This document shows, one piece after another, positions 40,285-49,095 of a DNA stretch of 64,000 bases (positions within the stretch are counted from its first letter, which is position 1; every line of letters begins with the position of its first letter). The translations under genes and the position numbers were made by a program. The notes beneath the pieces are model-generated. The model did not search any database, was not told the DNA's origin, and was given only the letters and a program-made list of their open reading frames with translations. Source of the DNA: Streptococcus halichoeri (GTDB taxonomy: Bacteria > Bacillota > Bacilli > Lactobacillales > Streptococcaceae); assembly GCF_009870755.1 (NCBI RefSeq), contig NZ_WLZU01000001.1, positions 62,001 to 126,000 on the forward strand, written 5' to 3'.

Positions 40285-41298
40285 ATGGCCTTAGACTATT
40301 ATCAGAAGTCACAATCCCCGCTTGCTTATACCCTTGGGGCAGAAAATAGCAGTATGCGTTCTGTCAATTGGAATAAGATTCAAGACGACAAAGACTTGGA
40401 AGTGTGGAACAGGGTGACCCAGAACTTCTGGTTACCTGAAAAAATTCCCTTGTCCAATGATTTGACGTCTTGGCAGCAATTGGATGCTAACTGGCAGCAG
40501 CTGATAACCCGGACATTTACGGGGCTGACCCTATTAGATACAGTCCAAGCAACTGTGGGAGATATTGCGCAAATCCAGCATGCACAGACAGATCATGAAC
40601 AGGTGATTTATACGAATTTTGCCTTTATGGTAGCGGTCCACGCGCGCTCTTATGGTAGTATCTTTTCTACCCTGTGTAATAGTCAACAGATCGAAGAAGC
40701 GCACGAATGGGTGATCGCAACGCCCAGTCTACAGGCGCGTGCGCAAAAGTTAATTCCTTATTATAAAGGAGACGATCCTTTGAAATCAAAGGTTGCGGCA
40801 GCTATGATGCCTGGCTTTTTGCTATATGGTGGCTTTTACCTGCCTTTTTACTTAACAGCGCGAGGCTTTTTACCTAATACGGCAGACGTTATTCGACTGA
40901 TCCTGCGTGATAAGGTGATTCATAATTATTATAGTGGCTATAAGTACCAACAAAAGGTCAAGCAGCTGTCAGCCGAGCGGCAGGCCGAAATGAAAGCATT
41001 TGTCTTTCAATTATTAGACGAATTAATCGAACTTGAAAAGGCCTTCCTGACAGAGTTATATGCTGGCTTTGATCTAGCAGACGAGGCTATCAGCTTTAGC
41101 ATCTATAATGCTGGTAAGTTTCTGCAAAACTTAGGCTACGATTCTCCCTTCACAGAGGCAGAAACCTATGTTTCGCCAGAAATTTTTGCCCAATTATCAG
41201 CTAGAGCAGATGAGACGCATGACTTCTTCTCAGGCAATGGCTCTTCCTATATTATGGGGCATCGGGAGGAAACTGAAGATGACGACTGGGAATTTTGA
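40285..41298 (+). CDS. nrdF: Ribonucleotide reductase beta subunit NrdF, metal-free class Ie type
   Basis: 337 residues. The R2 ferritin-like fold is clear, but three of the four carboxylates that bind the Fe or Mn pair in ordinary NrdF are replaced: Glu to Val116 (AFMVAVHARSY), Glu to Pro176 (AAAMMPGFLLYGGF) and Glu to Lys210 (LILRDKVIHNYY). Asp85 and His119, His213 remain, as does the radical Tyr123. This Val/Pro/Lys set is the mark of class Ie proteins, which use a DOPA radical made from the Tyr with help of NrdI and need no metal in turnover. It overlaps nrdI by 20 bp and precedes nrdE. Confidence 0.95.
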   Translation: MALDYYQKSQSPLAYTLGAENSSMRSVNWNKIQDDKDLEVWNRVTQNFWLPEKIPLSNDLTSWQQLDANWQQLITRTFTGLTLLDTVQATVGDIAQIQHAQTDHEQVIYTNFAFMVAVHARSYGSIFSTLCNSQQIEEAHEWVIATPSLQARAQKLIPYYKGDDPLKSKVAAAMMPGFLLYGGFYLPFYLTARGFLPNTADVIRLILRDKVIHNYYSGYKYQQKVKQLSAERQAEMKAFVFQLLDELIELEKAFLTELYAGFDLADEAISFSIYNAGKFLQNLGYDSPFTEAETYVSPEIFAQLSARADETHDFFSGNGSSYIMGHREETEDDDWEF

Positions 41299-41710
41299 TG
41301 TCACGGTTGATTTGGTGGTGTTTTTCTCATCACGGTCCAACAATACCAAACGTTTTGTGGATAAATTGGCCTGCCCTAGCCTGCGGATTCCGATTGATGG
41401 GAGTCCTATCCAGGTGAACGAAGAGTATATTTTAATTGTGCCAACCTATGCTGGGGGTAAGGGAGATCTAAAAGGGGCTGTGCCCAAGCAAGTGATTCAT
41501 TTTCTAAATGACCGCCATAATCGGCAATATTGCCGGGCAGTGATTGGTTCTGGTAATACTAACTTTGGTGATACCTTTGCTTTGGCTGGTAAGATTATAG
41601 CCCAAAAGTTGGCTGTGCCCTTGCTGCATCAGTTTGAACTTTTAGGGACAGCGGCCGATGTCAGTCTAGTGAAACATTATTTGAAAAAAAGAGAGAAAGA
41701 AACAATATGA
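41279..41710 (+). CDS. nrdI: Flavodoxin-like NrdI
   Basis: 143 residues. VVFFSSRSNNTKRFVDKL is the FMN phosphate loop, VPTYAGGKGDLKGAVPKQVI and GSGNTNFGDTFALAG the other flavin loops. NrdI delivers superoxide to activate NrdF; in class Ie systems it is needed for Tyr hydroxylation to DOPA. Start at 41279 is preferred because GAGGAAACTGAAG precedes it and the protein begins at the fold; a much longer ORF into nrdF would be out of family. Stop overlaps nrdE by 4 bp. Confidence 0.93.
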   Translation: MTTGNFDVTVDLVVFFSSRSNNTKRFVDKLACPSLRIPIDGSPIQVNEEYILIVPTYAGGKGDLKGAVPKQVIHFLNDRHNRQYCRAVIGSGNTNFGDTFALAGKIIAQKLAVPLLHQFELLGTAADVSLVKHYLKKREKETI

Positions 41711-43854
41711 AACGAACAAAAGACTATTTAGCCTATAATGCCTTGACGCGTTACAAGGATAATGATGGTCACTATCATTTTGAAGCCGACAAAGAGGCTA
41801 TTAGCGCCTATCTGGAAGAGGAAATCAAGCCTAATCGCATGGTTTTTGAAAATTTGGAGGCTAAATTGGCTTATCTGCTTCAGCATGATTATTATGAAGC
41901 GGAGCTATTAGACCTTTATGATGCAAGATTTGTGCATCAGCTGTTTGAAAAAGCCCATGAGGATGTTGAACCTTTCCAAACCTTTATGGGGGCTCTCAAA
42001 TTTTACAATAGCTATGCTTTAAAGACGGATGACCATCGTTATTATTTAGAGGATTTTCAAGATCGTGCGGTGATGAATGCCCTCTTTTTGGCTGGAGGCC
42101 AAGAAAGCTTAGCTTTATCAATCTTAGAGCATCTGTTAAAAGGGCGTTTTCAACCAGCGACACCAACTTTTTTAAATGCGGGGAAAAAACGACGAGGCGA
42201 GTTTGTCTCTTGCTATTTGCTGCGGGTCGAAGACAATATGGAATCCATTTCGCGGGCTATCTCCACTAGCTTGCAGCTTTCTAAACGTGGCGGTGGCGTG
42301 GCCTTGGCTTTGACCAATCTGCGTGAGTTTGGCGCGCCTATTAAGAATATCCAAAATCAGGCAACGGGGATTATTCCTGTTATGAAACTTTTGGAGGATT
42401 CCTTTTCTTATGCTAATCAGTTGGGCCAAAGGCAAGGAGCTGGCGCGGTGTACTTGCATGCTCACCATCCAGAAGTGTTGACCTTCTTAGATAGTAAGCG
42501 CGAAAATGCGGATGAGAAGATCCGGATCAAATCGCTATCGCTAGGCTTGGTGATTCCTGACATTACCTTTGAATTAGCTAAGGCAAACGCCGATATGGCT
42601 TTATTTTCTCCTTATGATATTGAGCGCGTTTATGGTAAGCCAATGTCTGATATTTCGATTTCAAAGGAATACGAGCACTTGGTGGCTAACCCCGCGATTA
42701 AGAAAACCTACATTAAGGCTCGCCAGCTCTTTCAGATGATTGCCGAGTTACAGTTTGAGTCTGGCTATCCTTATATTCTTTTTGAAGATACGGTTAATGA
42801 ACGCAATCCCCATCACAAGCAAGGGCGGATTATCATGTCAAACTTATGTACAGAAATCGCTCAATTTAGCACGCCTAGCCGCTATAATGAAGATTTATCT
42901 TTTGCAGAAATTGGTCAGGATGTGTGCTGTAACCTGGCTTCGATCAATATTGCTAAGGCAATGGCTGATGGCAAACAGTTTGAAAACCTGATAACAACCA
43001 GCATTGAGGCGCTTGATCGTGTATCGCGTTCAACAGATCTTGATTCTGCCCCGTCCATCCAAAAAGGTAATCAGGCCAATCATGCTCTGGGACTTGGTGC
43101 GATGAACCTGCATGGCTTTTTGGCGACCAATGCGATCTACTATGATTCTAAAGAAGCTATAGATTTTACAAATTGCTTTTTCTATAGCATGGCTTATTAT
43201 GCCTTTAAGGCTTCGATGCAATTGGCCAAGAAGGTAGGAGCTTTTGCAACCTTTAGTCAATCTGATTATGCTGATGGTTCCTATTTTGCCAAATACACTG
43301 AGGCGAGTGTCACGCCAGAAACTAAGCGTGTTAGCCAGCTGTTAAAAGACTGTGAGTTCACACTACCGACCAAAGAAGACTGGCAAGCTTTGGTGCGAGA
43401 CATTCAACAGTACGGCCTTGCCAACTCACACTTGCTAGCCATTGCTCCAACAGGCTCAATCAGCTATCTAACATCATGTACGCCAAGCTTGCAACCAGTG
43501 GTTTCGCCAGTCGAAGTCAGAAAGGAAGCAAAACTCGGTCGCGTCTATGTGCCTGCTTATCAGCTATCCCAGGACAACTATGATTACTATAAGGATGGGG
43601 CCTTTGAATTAGGACCAGAACCGATTATTAATATTGTCTCAACGGCACAAAAACATATTGACCAGGCGATTTCACTGACTCTCTTTATGAATGAGGATGC
43701 AAGTACTCGTGATTTAAACCGGGCTTATATCCAGGCCTTCCGGCAAAAATGTGCTTCGATCTATTATGTGCGTGTCCGCCAAGAGGTCTTAGCTGGTAGT
43801 GAACACTACGCCGAAGACCAGCAGGTTGAGGAATGTGAATCCTGTATGATTTAA
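41707..43854 (+). CDS. nrdE: Ribonucleoside-diphosphate reductase alpha subunit NrdE
   Basis: 715 residues of class Ib/Ie type without an N-terminal ATP-cone regulatory domain of NrdA length. Active-site Cys residues appear in GEFVSCYLLRVEDNMESI and in NLCTEIAQFS, and the C-terminal reducing pair in EECESCMI; LAIAPTGSISYLTSCTPSLQP is the conserved core. Reduces NDPs with the radical from NrdF. No nrdH gene lies in this operon, so its reductant is encoded elsewhere. Confidence 0.96.
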   Translation: MKRTKDYLAYNALTRYKDNDGHYHFEADKEAISAYLEEEIKPNRMVFENLEAKLAYLLQHDYYEAELLDLYDARFVHQLFEKAHEDVEPFQTFMGALKFYNSYALKTDDHRYYLEDFQDRAVMNALFLAGGQESLALSILEHLLKGRFQPATPTFLNAGKKRRGEFVSCYLLRVEDNMESISRAISTSLQLSKRGGGVALALTNLREFGAPIKNIQNQATGIIPVMKLLEDSFSYANQLGQRQGAGAVYLHAHHPEVLTFLDSKRENADEKIRIKSLSLGLVIPDITFELAKANADMALFSPYDIERVYGKPMSDISISKEYEHLVANPAIKKTYIKARQLFQMIAELQFESGYPYILFEDTVNERNPHHKQGRIIMSNLCTEIAQFSTPSRYNEDLSFAEIGQDVCCNLASINIAKAMADGKQFENLITTSIEALDRVSRSTDLDSAPSIQKGNQANHALGLGAMNLHGFLATNAIYYDSKEAIDFTNCFFYSMAYYAFKASMQLAKKVGAFATFSQSDYADGSYFAKYTEASVTPETKRVSQLLKDCEFTLPTKEDWQALVRDIQQYGLANSHLLAIAPTGSISYLTSCTPSLQPVVSPVEVRKEAKLGRVYVPAYQLSQDNYDYYKDGAFELGPEPIINIVSTAQKHIDQAISLTLFMNEDASTRDLNRAYIQAFRQKCASIYYVRVRQEVLAGSEHYAEDQQVEECESCMI

Positions 43855-43875
43855 TGAGAAAGAGGAGGTAAAAAG

Positions 43876-44265
43876 ATGATAACAGAAGAAATGAAAGCCT
43901 TGATTGACCGTGAGTTAGCCATTGTTGCAACAGTGGACCAGGCCGGTAATCCCAATATTGGTCCAAAACGCTCCATGCGCTATTATGATGCCAAGACCTT
44001 AATGTTTAATGAAAATACTGGCGGGCAAACCATGGCTAATATTGAGCAGAATGGCAAAATAGAAGTTGCTTTTATTGATCGGCAGGCCTTAAAAGGCTAC
44101 CGCTTTATGGGCAAGGCTGAAATGCAGACATCTGGCCCACTTTATGAGGAGGCAAAGCTCTGGGCGCAGGGGAAAATGAAGGAACCTAAGGCAGTAGGTA
44201 TCATCCATATTGAGCGTGTCTTTAATTTGCAGTCAGGGCCTAATGCGGGTAAGGAAATCCTGTAA
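43876..44265 (+). CDS. Pyridoxamine 5'-phosphate oxidase-like flavin protein
   Basis: 129 residues with the split-barrel FMN fold: LAIVATVDQAGNPNIGPKRS and LMFNENTGGQTMANIEQNGK are the PNPOx-like landmarks. Too short for true PdxH; such proteins bind FMN or heme and reduce unknown substrates. Ribosome site GAGGAGG, 21 bp after nrdE, so it may be read with the nrd operon. Confidence 0.82.
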   Translation: MITEEMKALIDRELAIVATVDQAGNPNIGPKRSMRYYDAKTLMFNENTGGQTMANIEQNGKIEVAFIDRQALKGYRFMGKAEMQTSGPLYEEAKLWAQGKMKEPKAVGIIHIERVFNLQSGPNAGKEIL

Positions 44266-44277
44266 CCCCCTTTTGAC
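44266..44277. repeat. Direct repeat, left copy (CCCCCTTTTGAC)
   Basis: Identical to 44600-44611. The two copies bracket the glucosidase remnant; the right copy is the left arm of an intact terminator. Confidence 0.7.
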
Positions 44278-44300
44278 GTGGTAGCCAAAAAAGCAAATCG

Positions 44301-44591
44301 CAGGGCAGGTACTTGGTGGCTGTCTGGCCGGGCCAAAACCTGCCCATCATTGCCCAAGGGGACGACTATCATGCAGCCCTGTGCGACCATGCCCAGCCCT
44401 ATGCTTTTGAGCGTCGTCTGGCCGGGCAAAAACTACTGGTGCTCAATAACTTCTTTGCTACCGAGATTCGTGTAACCCTGCCTGGCACTTACAGCCAGGG
44501 GCAAGTCCTTTTGTCCAATTACGAGGATGTGCTTATCCAGAAAACCATCACCTTACGGCCCTACCAAACTCTGGCCATTTGGCAATATTAA
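44301..44591 (+). pseudogene. C-terminal remnant of a GH13 alpha-glucosidase
   Basis: The frame reads GRYLVAVWPGQNLPIIAQGD ... AGQKLLVLNNFFATEIRVTL ... QVLLSNYEDVLIQKTITLRP to TAA. This is the C-terminal beta-domain of oligo-1,6-glucosidase, dextran glucosidase or trehalose-6-phosphate hydrolase, normally about 540 residues; the catalytic barrel is missing. No start codon or ribosome site. It is a relic, inserted or left behind between the PNPOx-like gene and pepO. Confidence 0.75.
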
Positions 44592-44597
44592 GAACCA

Positions 44598-44628
44598 GTC
44601 CCCCTTTTGACTGTCAAAAGGGGGTTTT
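44598..44628 (+). terminator. Terminator before pepO
   Basis: CCCCCTTTTGAC pairs with GTCAAAAGGGGG, followed by T residues. Probably the original nrdE/PNPOx terminator. Confidence 0.8.
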
Positions 44629-44722
44629 TGCTTGCCTAGTCAGGGTAAAACTCTTGTTAAGCGGATGCATTTATCGGAAATTTCTGATAAAATAGAGGCA
44701 ATTAATGCGAAAAGGAGAAACT

Positions 44723-46618
44723 ATGGTTACTTATAAAGACAATTTCTACCATGCTGTCAATGGGGAATGGGCAAAAACAGCCGTTATTCCCGATGACAAG
44801 CCGCGAACAGGTGGTTTTTCAGACCTAGCGGACGCTATTGAGGACCTGATGTTGGAAACAACTGATCAATGGCTAGCTGGTAAAAACCTCCCTACAAATA
44901 AAATCCTCACCAATTTCATTGCTCTTCACAAAATGACCTCAGATTATGAGCAGCGTGAGGCGGTCGGTGTCGAGCCAGTGCTGCCTTTGATTGAAGAATA
45001 CCGCTCTTTGCAATCCTTTGCTGACTTTGCTAAACGCGTGGCTGCCTATGAACTAGCTGCTAAGCCTAATATTTTCCCATTTGGTGTTGCGCCAGACTTC
45101 ATGAATGCCCAGCTAAACGTCCTATGGGCGCAAGCTCCTAGCATTATTTTGCCAGATACCAGCTACTATGCCAAGGGCAACGAAAAAGGAAAAGAATTAT
45201 TAGCTGTTTGGCGCAAATCGCAAGAGGATTTATTGCCTAAGTTTGGTTTTTCTAGTGAAGAAATCGCTGAGCTTTTAGATAAAGTCATTGCTTTGGATGC
45301 TAAACTAGCCAAATATGTCTTGTCTCGAGAAGAATCAGCCGAATATGCCAAACTCTATCATCCATATGACTGGTCAGACTTTACAGCCCTAGTGCCTGAG
45401 TTGCCATTATCTGATATTTTCCAAGAAATCTTGGGGCAACAGCCTGATAAGGTGATTGTTCCTGAGGAGCGTTTTTGGACAGAGTTTGCTAAAGATTATT
45501 TTTCTCAAAGCAACTGGGACTTGTTGCAAGCAGAATTGATTCTTGATGCGGCTAATGCCTACAATGCTTACTTGACTGATGAGATTCGTGTCCTATCTGG
45601 GGCTTATAGCCGAGCACTCTCTGGCACCCCACAGGCGATGGACAAAAAGAAGGCGGCCTTCTATCTAGCACAAGGTCCCTATAATCAAGCTTTGGGGCTT
45701 TGGTATGCGTCACAGAAATTCTCACCTGAGGCTAAGGCCGACGTGGAGCATAAGGTTGCAACGATGATTGAGGTTTATAAGTCACGCTTAGAGACTGCCG
45801 ATTGGTTAGCGCCAGCTACACGGGAAAAAGCCATTGTCAAGTTGAATGTGATTACCCCTCACATCGGCTATCCGGAAAAATTACCCGAAACCTATGCTAA
45901 GAAGGTGATTGATCCAAAACTCAGTTTGGTGGAAAATGTTAATCGTTTGGCCCAAATCTCCGTTGCTTATGAGTGGAGCAAGTGGAATAAGCCGGTAGAC
46001 CGCAGCGAGTGGCACATGCCAGCGCACATGGTCAATGCCTACTATGATCCACAACAAAATCAGATTGTCTTTCCGGCGGCTATTTTGCAAGCGCCTTTCT
46101 ATGATTTGCATCAAGGCTCGTCAGCCAACTATGGTGGTATTGGGGCAGTGATTGCCCATGAGATTTCCCACGCTTTTGACACCAATGGGGCTTCTTTTGA
46201 TGAGCACGGTAGTTTGAACAATTGGTGGACAGATGAGGACTATGCAGCCTTTAAGGAGCGTACGGATAAGGTGGTTGAGCAGTTTGATGGCCTAGATTCT
46301 TATGGTGCTAAGGTGAATGGTAAACTAACCGTGTCTGAAAATGTCGCAGACTTAGGTGGTGTGGCTTGTGCTTTGGAGGCTGCTAAGAAAGAAGCAGACT
46401 TCAGCGTCCGTGACTTCTTTATTAACTTTGCGAGAATCTGGCGGATGAAGGCGCGTGAAGAGTACATGCAAATGCTAGCAAGTGTTGATGTGCATGCCCC
46501 AGCTGAATGGCGGACCAACGTCACCATTACCAACTTTGATGATTTCCATCAGGAATTTGATATTACTGAAGGCGACTTTATGTGGCGGGCACCAAAAGAC
46601 CGGGTCATTATCTGGTAA
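44723..46618 (+). CDS. pepO: Endopeptidase PepO (M13 neprilysin family)
   Basis: 631 residues, the length known for streptococcal PepO. Zinc site HExxH in AVIAHEISHAFDTNGASFDE and the third ligand Glu in SENVADLGGVA; the C-terminal W of the family is present (IIW). Lacks a signal peptide, yet streptococcal PepO is found on the surface and outside the cell, where it binds plasminogen or C1q and degrades peptides. Start at 44723 follows AAAAGGAG; six codons upstream are ignored. Monocistronic. Confidence 0.96.
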   Translation: MVTYKDNFYHAVNGEWAKTAVIPDDKPRTGGFSDLADAIEDLMLETTDQWLAGKNLPTNKILTNFIALHKMTSDYEQREAVGVEPVLPLIEEYRSLQSFADFAKRVAAYELAAKPNIFPFGVAPDFMNAQLNVLWAQAPSIILPDTSYYAKGNEKGKELLAVWRKSQEDLLPKFGFSSEEIAELLDKVIALDAKLAKYVLSREESAEYAKLYHPYDWSDFTALVPELPLSDIFQEILGQQPDKVIVPEERFWTEFAKDYFSQSNWDLLQAELILDAANAYNAYLTDEIRVLSGAYSRALSGTPQAMDKKKAAFYLAQGPYNQALGLWYASQKFSPEAKADVEHKVATMIEVYKSRLETADWLAPATREKAIVKLNVITPHIGYPEKLPETYAKKVIDPKLSLVENVNRLAQISVAYEWSKWNKPVDRSEWHMPAHMVNAYYDPQQNQIVFPAAILQAPFYDLHQGSSANYGGIGAVIAHEISHAFDTNGASFDEHGSLNNWWTDEDYAAFKERTDKVVEQFDGLDSYGAKVNGKLTVSENVADLGGVACALEAAKKEADFSVRDFFINFARIWRMKAREEYMQMLASVDVHAPAEWRTNVTITNFDDFHQEFDITEGDFMWRAPKDRVIIW

Positions 46619-47024
46619 GTCTTGGGTATAAGCTAACTAAGAAGCTGGGCAAATTGGAGGCTACTGAAAAAGTAGAACGCCAATAAATTCTAGTAGTAAA
46701 GAACGAATGGTAACTATCCTTGGAAGCTTAGGGATGGCTTATCATTCGTTTTTAATAGTTATATTTTTATAACGAAAATAAACGAGTTCATCGGACGACT
46801 TTCTGTCCGTAACTTTTTCAGTGGCTGTGGTAAACTGTCCGGCCTTCTTGATTGACATAGGATGGACATGCCGCACATAGCACCCGTTCCCAGCAAGCGA
46901 GGACGGATTTCTTGCTGAGATGATTCCTCTGGAATGACCGATGACCAGGGCGGGCGCGGGCGCGTTAAAAGCTAGCTGAATGGACGCAACCGGGTGTCAG
47001 ACAGCACGCCTTGTGGTGAGAGAC
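46619..47024. other. Spacer between pepO and M-like gene 2
   Basis: No ORF. Contains a terminator (46702-46755), an 11-bp inverted pair ACTGAAAAAGT (46663-46673) / ACTTTTTCAGT (46812-46822), and a GC-rich stretch near 46950 (GGGCGGGCGCGGGCGCG) that is unlike its surroundings. It replaces the anchor-coding end of M-like gene 2 and may be foreign. Confidence 0.5.
46702..46755. terminator. Terminator after pepO
   Basis: AACGAATG/CATTCGTT with an inner ATCC/GGAT stem, then TTTTT. Confidence 0.75.
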
Positions 47025-48566
47025 CTAGAGATTAGGGCCTTCCTTGGTTGTGTCAATTAGAGCAGCAGTGTTTTGTGTTGCCGTGTGTGGAACCACAGGC
47101 GTTGCTGCGTGGTGGGTTTTTGGCGCCGCTGGCTTGCCTTTGCCTGGTTTTTCAGGAGTGTGTGGTGTGCTTGGCTTCACTTCCGGAATAGCAGGAGTTG
47201 GAGCCGGCTTGATTTCCGGTTTCTTCGGCGTGCTTGGTTTGTCAGTTTCTGGTACTTGCGGAGCTTGAGGCTTAGTTTCCGGAGTTGGTTGAACCTCTGG
47301 TGTGCTTGGTGCTTTTGGTTGGTTCTCAGGGTTCACTTCCGGATCTTTAGGTGTTTCAGGAGCTTTTTCTTGCTCCTGCTGTTTGAGGGTATCAAGCTGA
47401 CTTTCAAGCGACTTGATTGAAGCATCTTTTTCAGCGATTTTGCTTTGAATATCAGCTAATTGTTTTTCAAGCTTCGCTTTTTCTTCTGCGCTGAGCTCAG
47501 TTTGGCTGTTCAGCTTCGCCTCAATGTCAGCTTTTTGAGCTGTTAATTCTGCTACTTTAGCATCAGCCTCAGCTTTTTCAGCAGTCAGTTTATCAAGACT
47601 TGCTTGACTTTCATCAACTTTGGCTTGTAGTTGGTTAACTTCAGTTTTCTTAGCTTCTAACTCTGACTGAAGTTTCTCTTTTTCTTCTTTGTTATTTTCT
47701 GTAGTTCTATCAAAACGTTGTTGAAGGTCAGTTAAATCTTTTTGTTTACTTTCAAGCTGAGATTGTAAGTTGTTCCTCATTACAGTAGAATTTTTAATTT
47801 CTTCATTAAGAGATTCAACCTGTTTTGCACTATCTACTAGAGCTTTTTCATTTTCACTAATTTTATCTACAAGTTTTTGATTAGTTGATCTAGATTGTTC
47901 AAGTTTATCAGTAAGATCAGCACTTTTAGCTTGTAGGTTTTGATTTTCTGTCCTTGTTTCAGATAACTGTATATTTAATTTTTCGTACTCTCCTTTAGTT
48001 TTTTGAAACTCTTTTTCAACGTTTTGACCAATTTTGCTTATTTTTTTAGTGTCACTAATTAAATCTTCAAACTTTTGGACACGACGTAGAATTTCTCCTG
48101 CTAAAAGAAGTCGGAATGGAATTCTGTGTTTAGAACCGTGAGGGTCTGTCAATTCATCTAACCCAAATCCTCTTCTATTGGGATAATCAGTTAAATAACT
48201 TAAATTAGATGGTATGTCTCTCCCTGGATATGGATCTTCAATTAGATTTAAAGAAGTTTGATGATTCAAATCTCCAGGACGTAAGCCTTCGTCCCACCAG
48301 TCAGTTAACAACTCTTTTAGTTTTTTTGTATCAAAATCTGCTAAAATTTTTCTAATTTTAGAAGTACGCTGTTCACTATCAGCTTCATTGGAAATAACTG
48401 CTAATTCTGTTAAAGTTTTATCAAAAGTTTGATCCTCAATAGATTTTTTTACTATGAACGGAGACTGGTTTTCCGCCCTTGCTCCTGTCCCTACCAACAC
48501 ACTCGCCCCCAGCATAAGTGATGCTAACACCGCCTTTTTTGTCCAATTCCAATGGTGCTTTGCCAT
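47025..48566 (-). CDS. M-like protein 2, lacking a wall anchor
   Basis: 513 residues. Signal peptide 1-31 (MAKHHWNWTKKAVLASLMLG..., cut after GARA) is almost that of M-like protein 1, also without YSIRK. A different N-terminal region (32-150) leads to a coiled coil (about 150-400) and a Pro-rich region (about 405-500) that resemble protein 1 closely. After TATQNTAA, where protein 1 continues into LPQTG, this one reads LIDTTKEGPNL and stops: LPxTG, membrane span and charged tail are missing. The product should be secreted. Upstream block matches gene 1 with (TA)9. Lies between pepO and tsf. Confidence 0.9.
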   Translation of the reverse strand: MAKHHWNWTKKAVLASLMLGASVLVGTGARAENQSPFIVKKSIEDQTFDKTLTELAVISNEADSEQRTSKIRKILADFDTKKLKELLTDWWDEGLRPGDLNHQTSLNLIEDPYPGRDIPSNLSYLTDYPNRRGFGLDELTDPHGSKHRIPFRLLLAGEILRRVQKFEDLISDTKKISKIGQNVEKEFQKTKGEYEKLNIQLSETRTENQNLQAKSADLTDKLEQSRSTNQKLVDKISENEKALVDSAKQVESLNEEIKNSTVMRNNLQSQLESKQKDLTDLQQRFDRTTENNKEEKEKLQSELEAKKTEVNQLQAKVDESQASLDKLTAEKAEADAKVAELTAQKADIEAKLNSQTELSAEEKAKLEKQLADIQSKIAEKDASIKSLESQLDTLKQQEQEKAPETPKDPEVNPENQPKAPSTPEVQPTPETKPQAPQVPETDKPSTPKKPEIKPAPTPAIPEVKPSTPHTPEKPGKGKPAAPKTHHAATPVVPHTATQNTAALIDTTKEGPNL

Positions 48567-49043
48567 ATTAATATAATCTCCTTTTCATTTCTAAGCTTTT
48601 TACGGCAACCACCAGTATATATATATATATATACTTAAGGTCAGGAATTGCCGAGCTTACAAACTTATGATTGTAGCAAGTGGGAGCGCTTAAGCCTTGA
48701 TATAATAGGCTTTAGGGTCTGTGGGAGTGGGCTGGTTGCTGGGTATTTGGTCGTGTTTTTTTGGTGTGACTGCTAGGATTTATTGCTGCTATTTTTTGTC
48801 AAGCTGGCTGGGTGTTTGGTGTGTGATTGTGGACTAAAAGCAATGCCTAGTCTGGCAGGGATTTGTATGCTGTTCTTTGAAGGCTAGGTGCGTGGTTTGG
48901 CTGGGTGTGAAGCTGCGCTTTTGCTCTCTGGTTTTGGCGACTGGTCTTTCAATGTTGGCCAGGCTAGTTGCCTTGAGCTGGAGGATACTTGGTCCTAGGC
49001 GTGTGGGTTCTTTTCTCTGCTGGTGTTTGGTGTCTGTAGACCG
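48567..49043. other. Upstream region of M-like gene 2
   Basis: First 75 bp are the block shared with M-like gene 1, including the TA tract. The rest has no supported gene; a 193-codon minus ORF beginning inside tsf is an out-of-frame shadow of tsf. Promoter elements of the M-like gene must lie near the tract, but no perfect -35/-10 pair is visible. Confidence 0.5.
48616..48633. repeat. (TA)9 microsatellite upstream of M-like gene 2
   Basis: Nine TA units between the same CCAG and CTTAAGG flanks as the (TA)16 tract at 5441-5472; ends 49 bp before the ATG in both genes. Confidence 0.97.
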
Positions 49044-49081
49044 CAAAAAAAGCCAAGCAGCGCATCTGGCTGTTTGGCTTT
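49044..49081 (-). terminator. Terminator after tsf
   Basis: AAAGCCAAACAG/CTGCTTGGCTTT on the minus strand with seven T residues. Confidence 0.8.
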
Positions 49082-49095
49082 GGGGTGTTGCAGGA

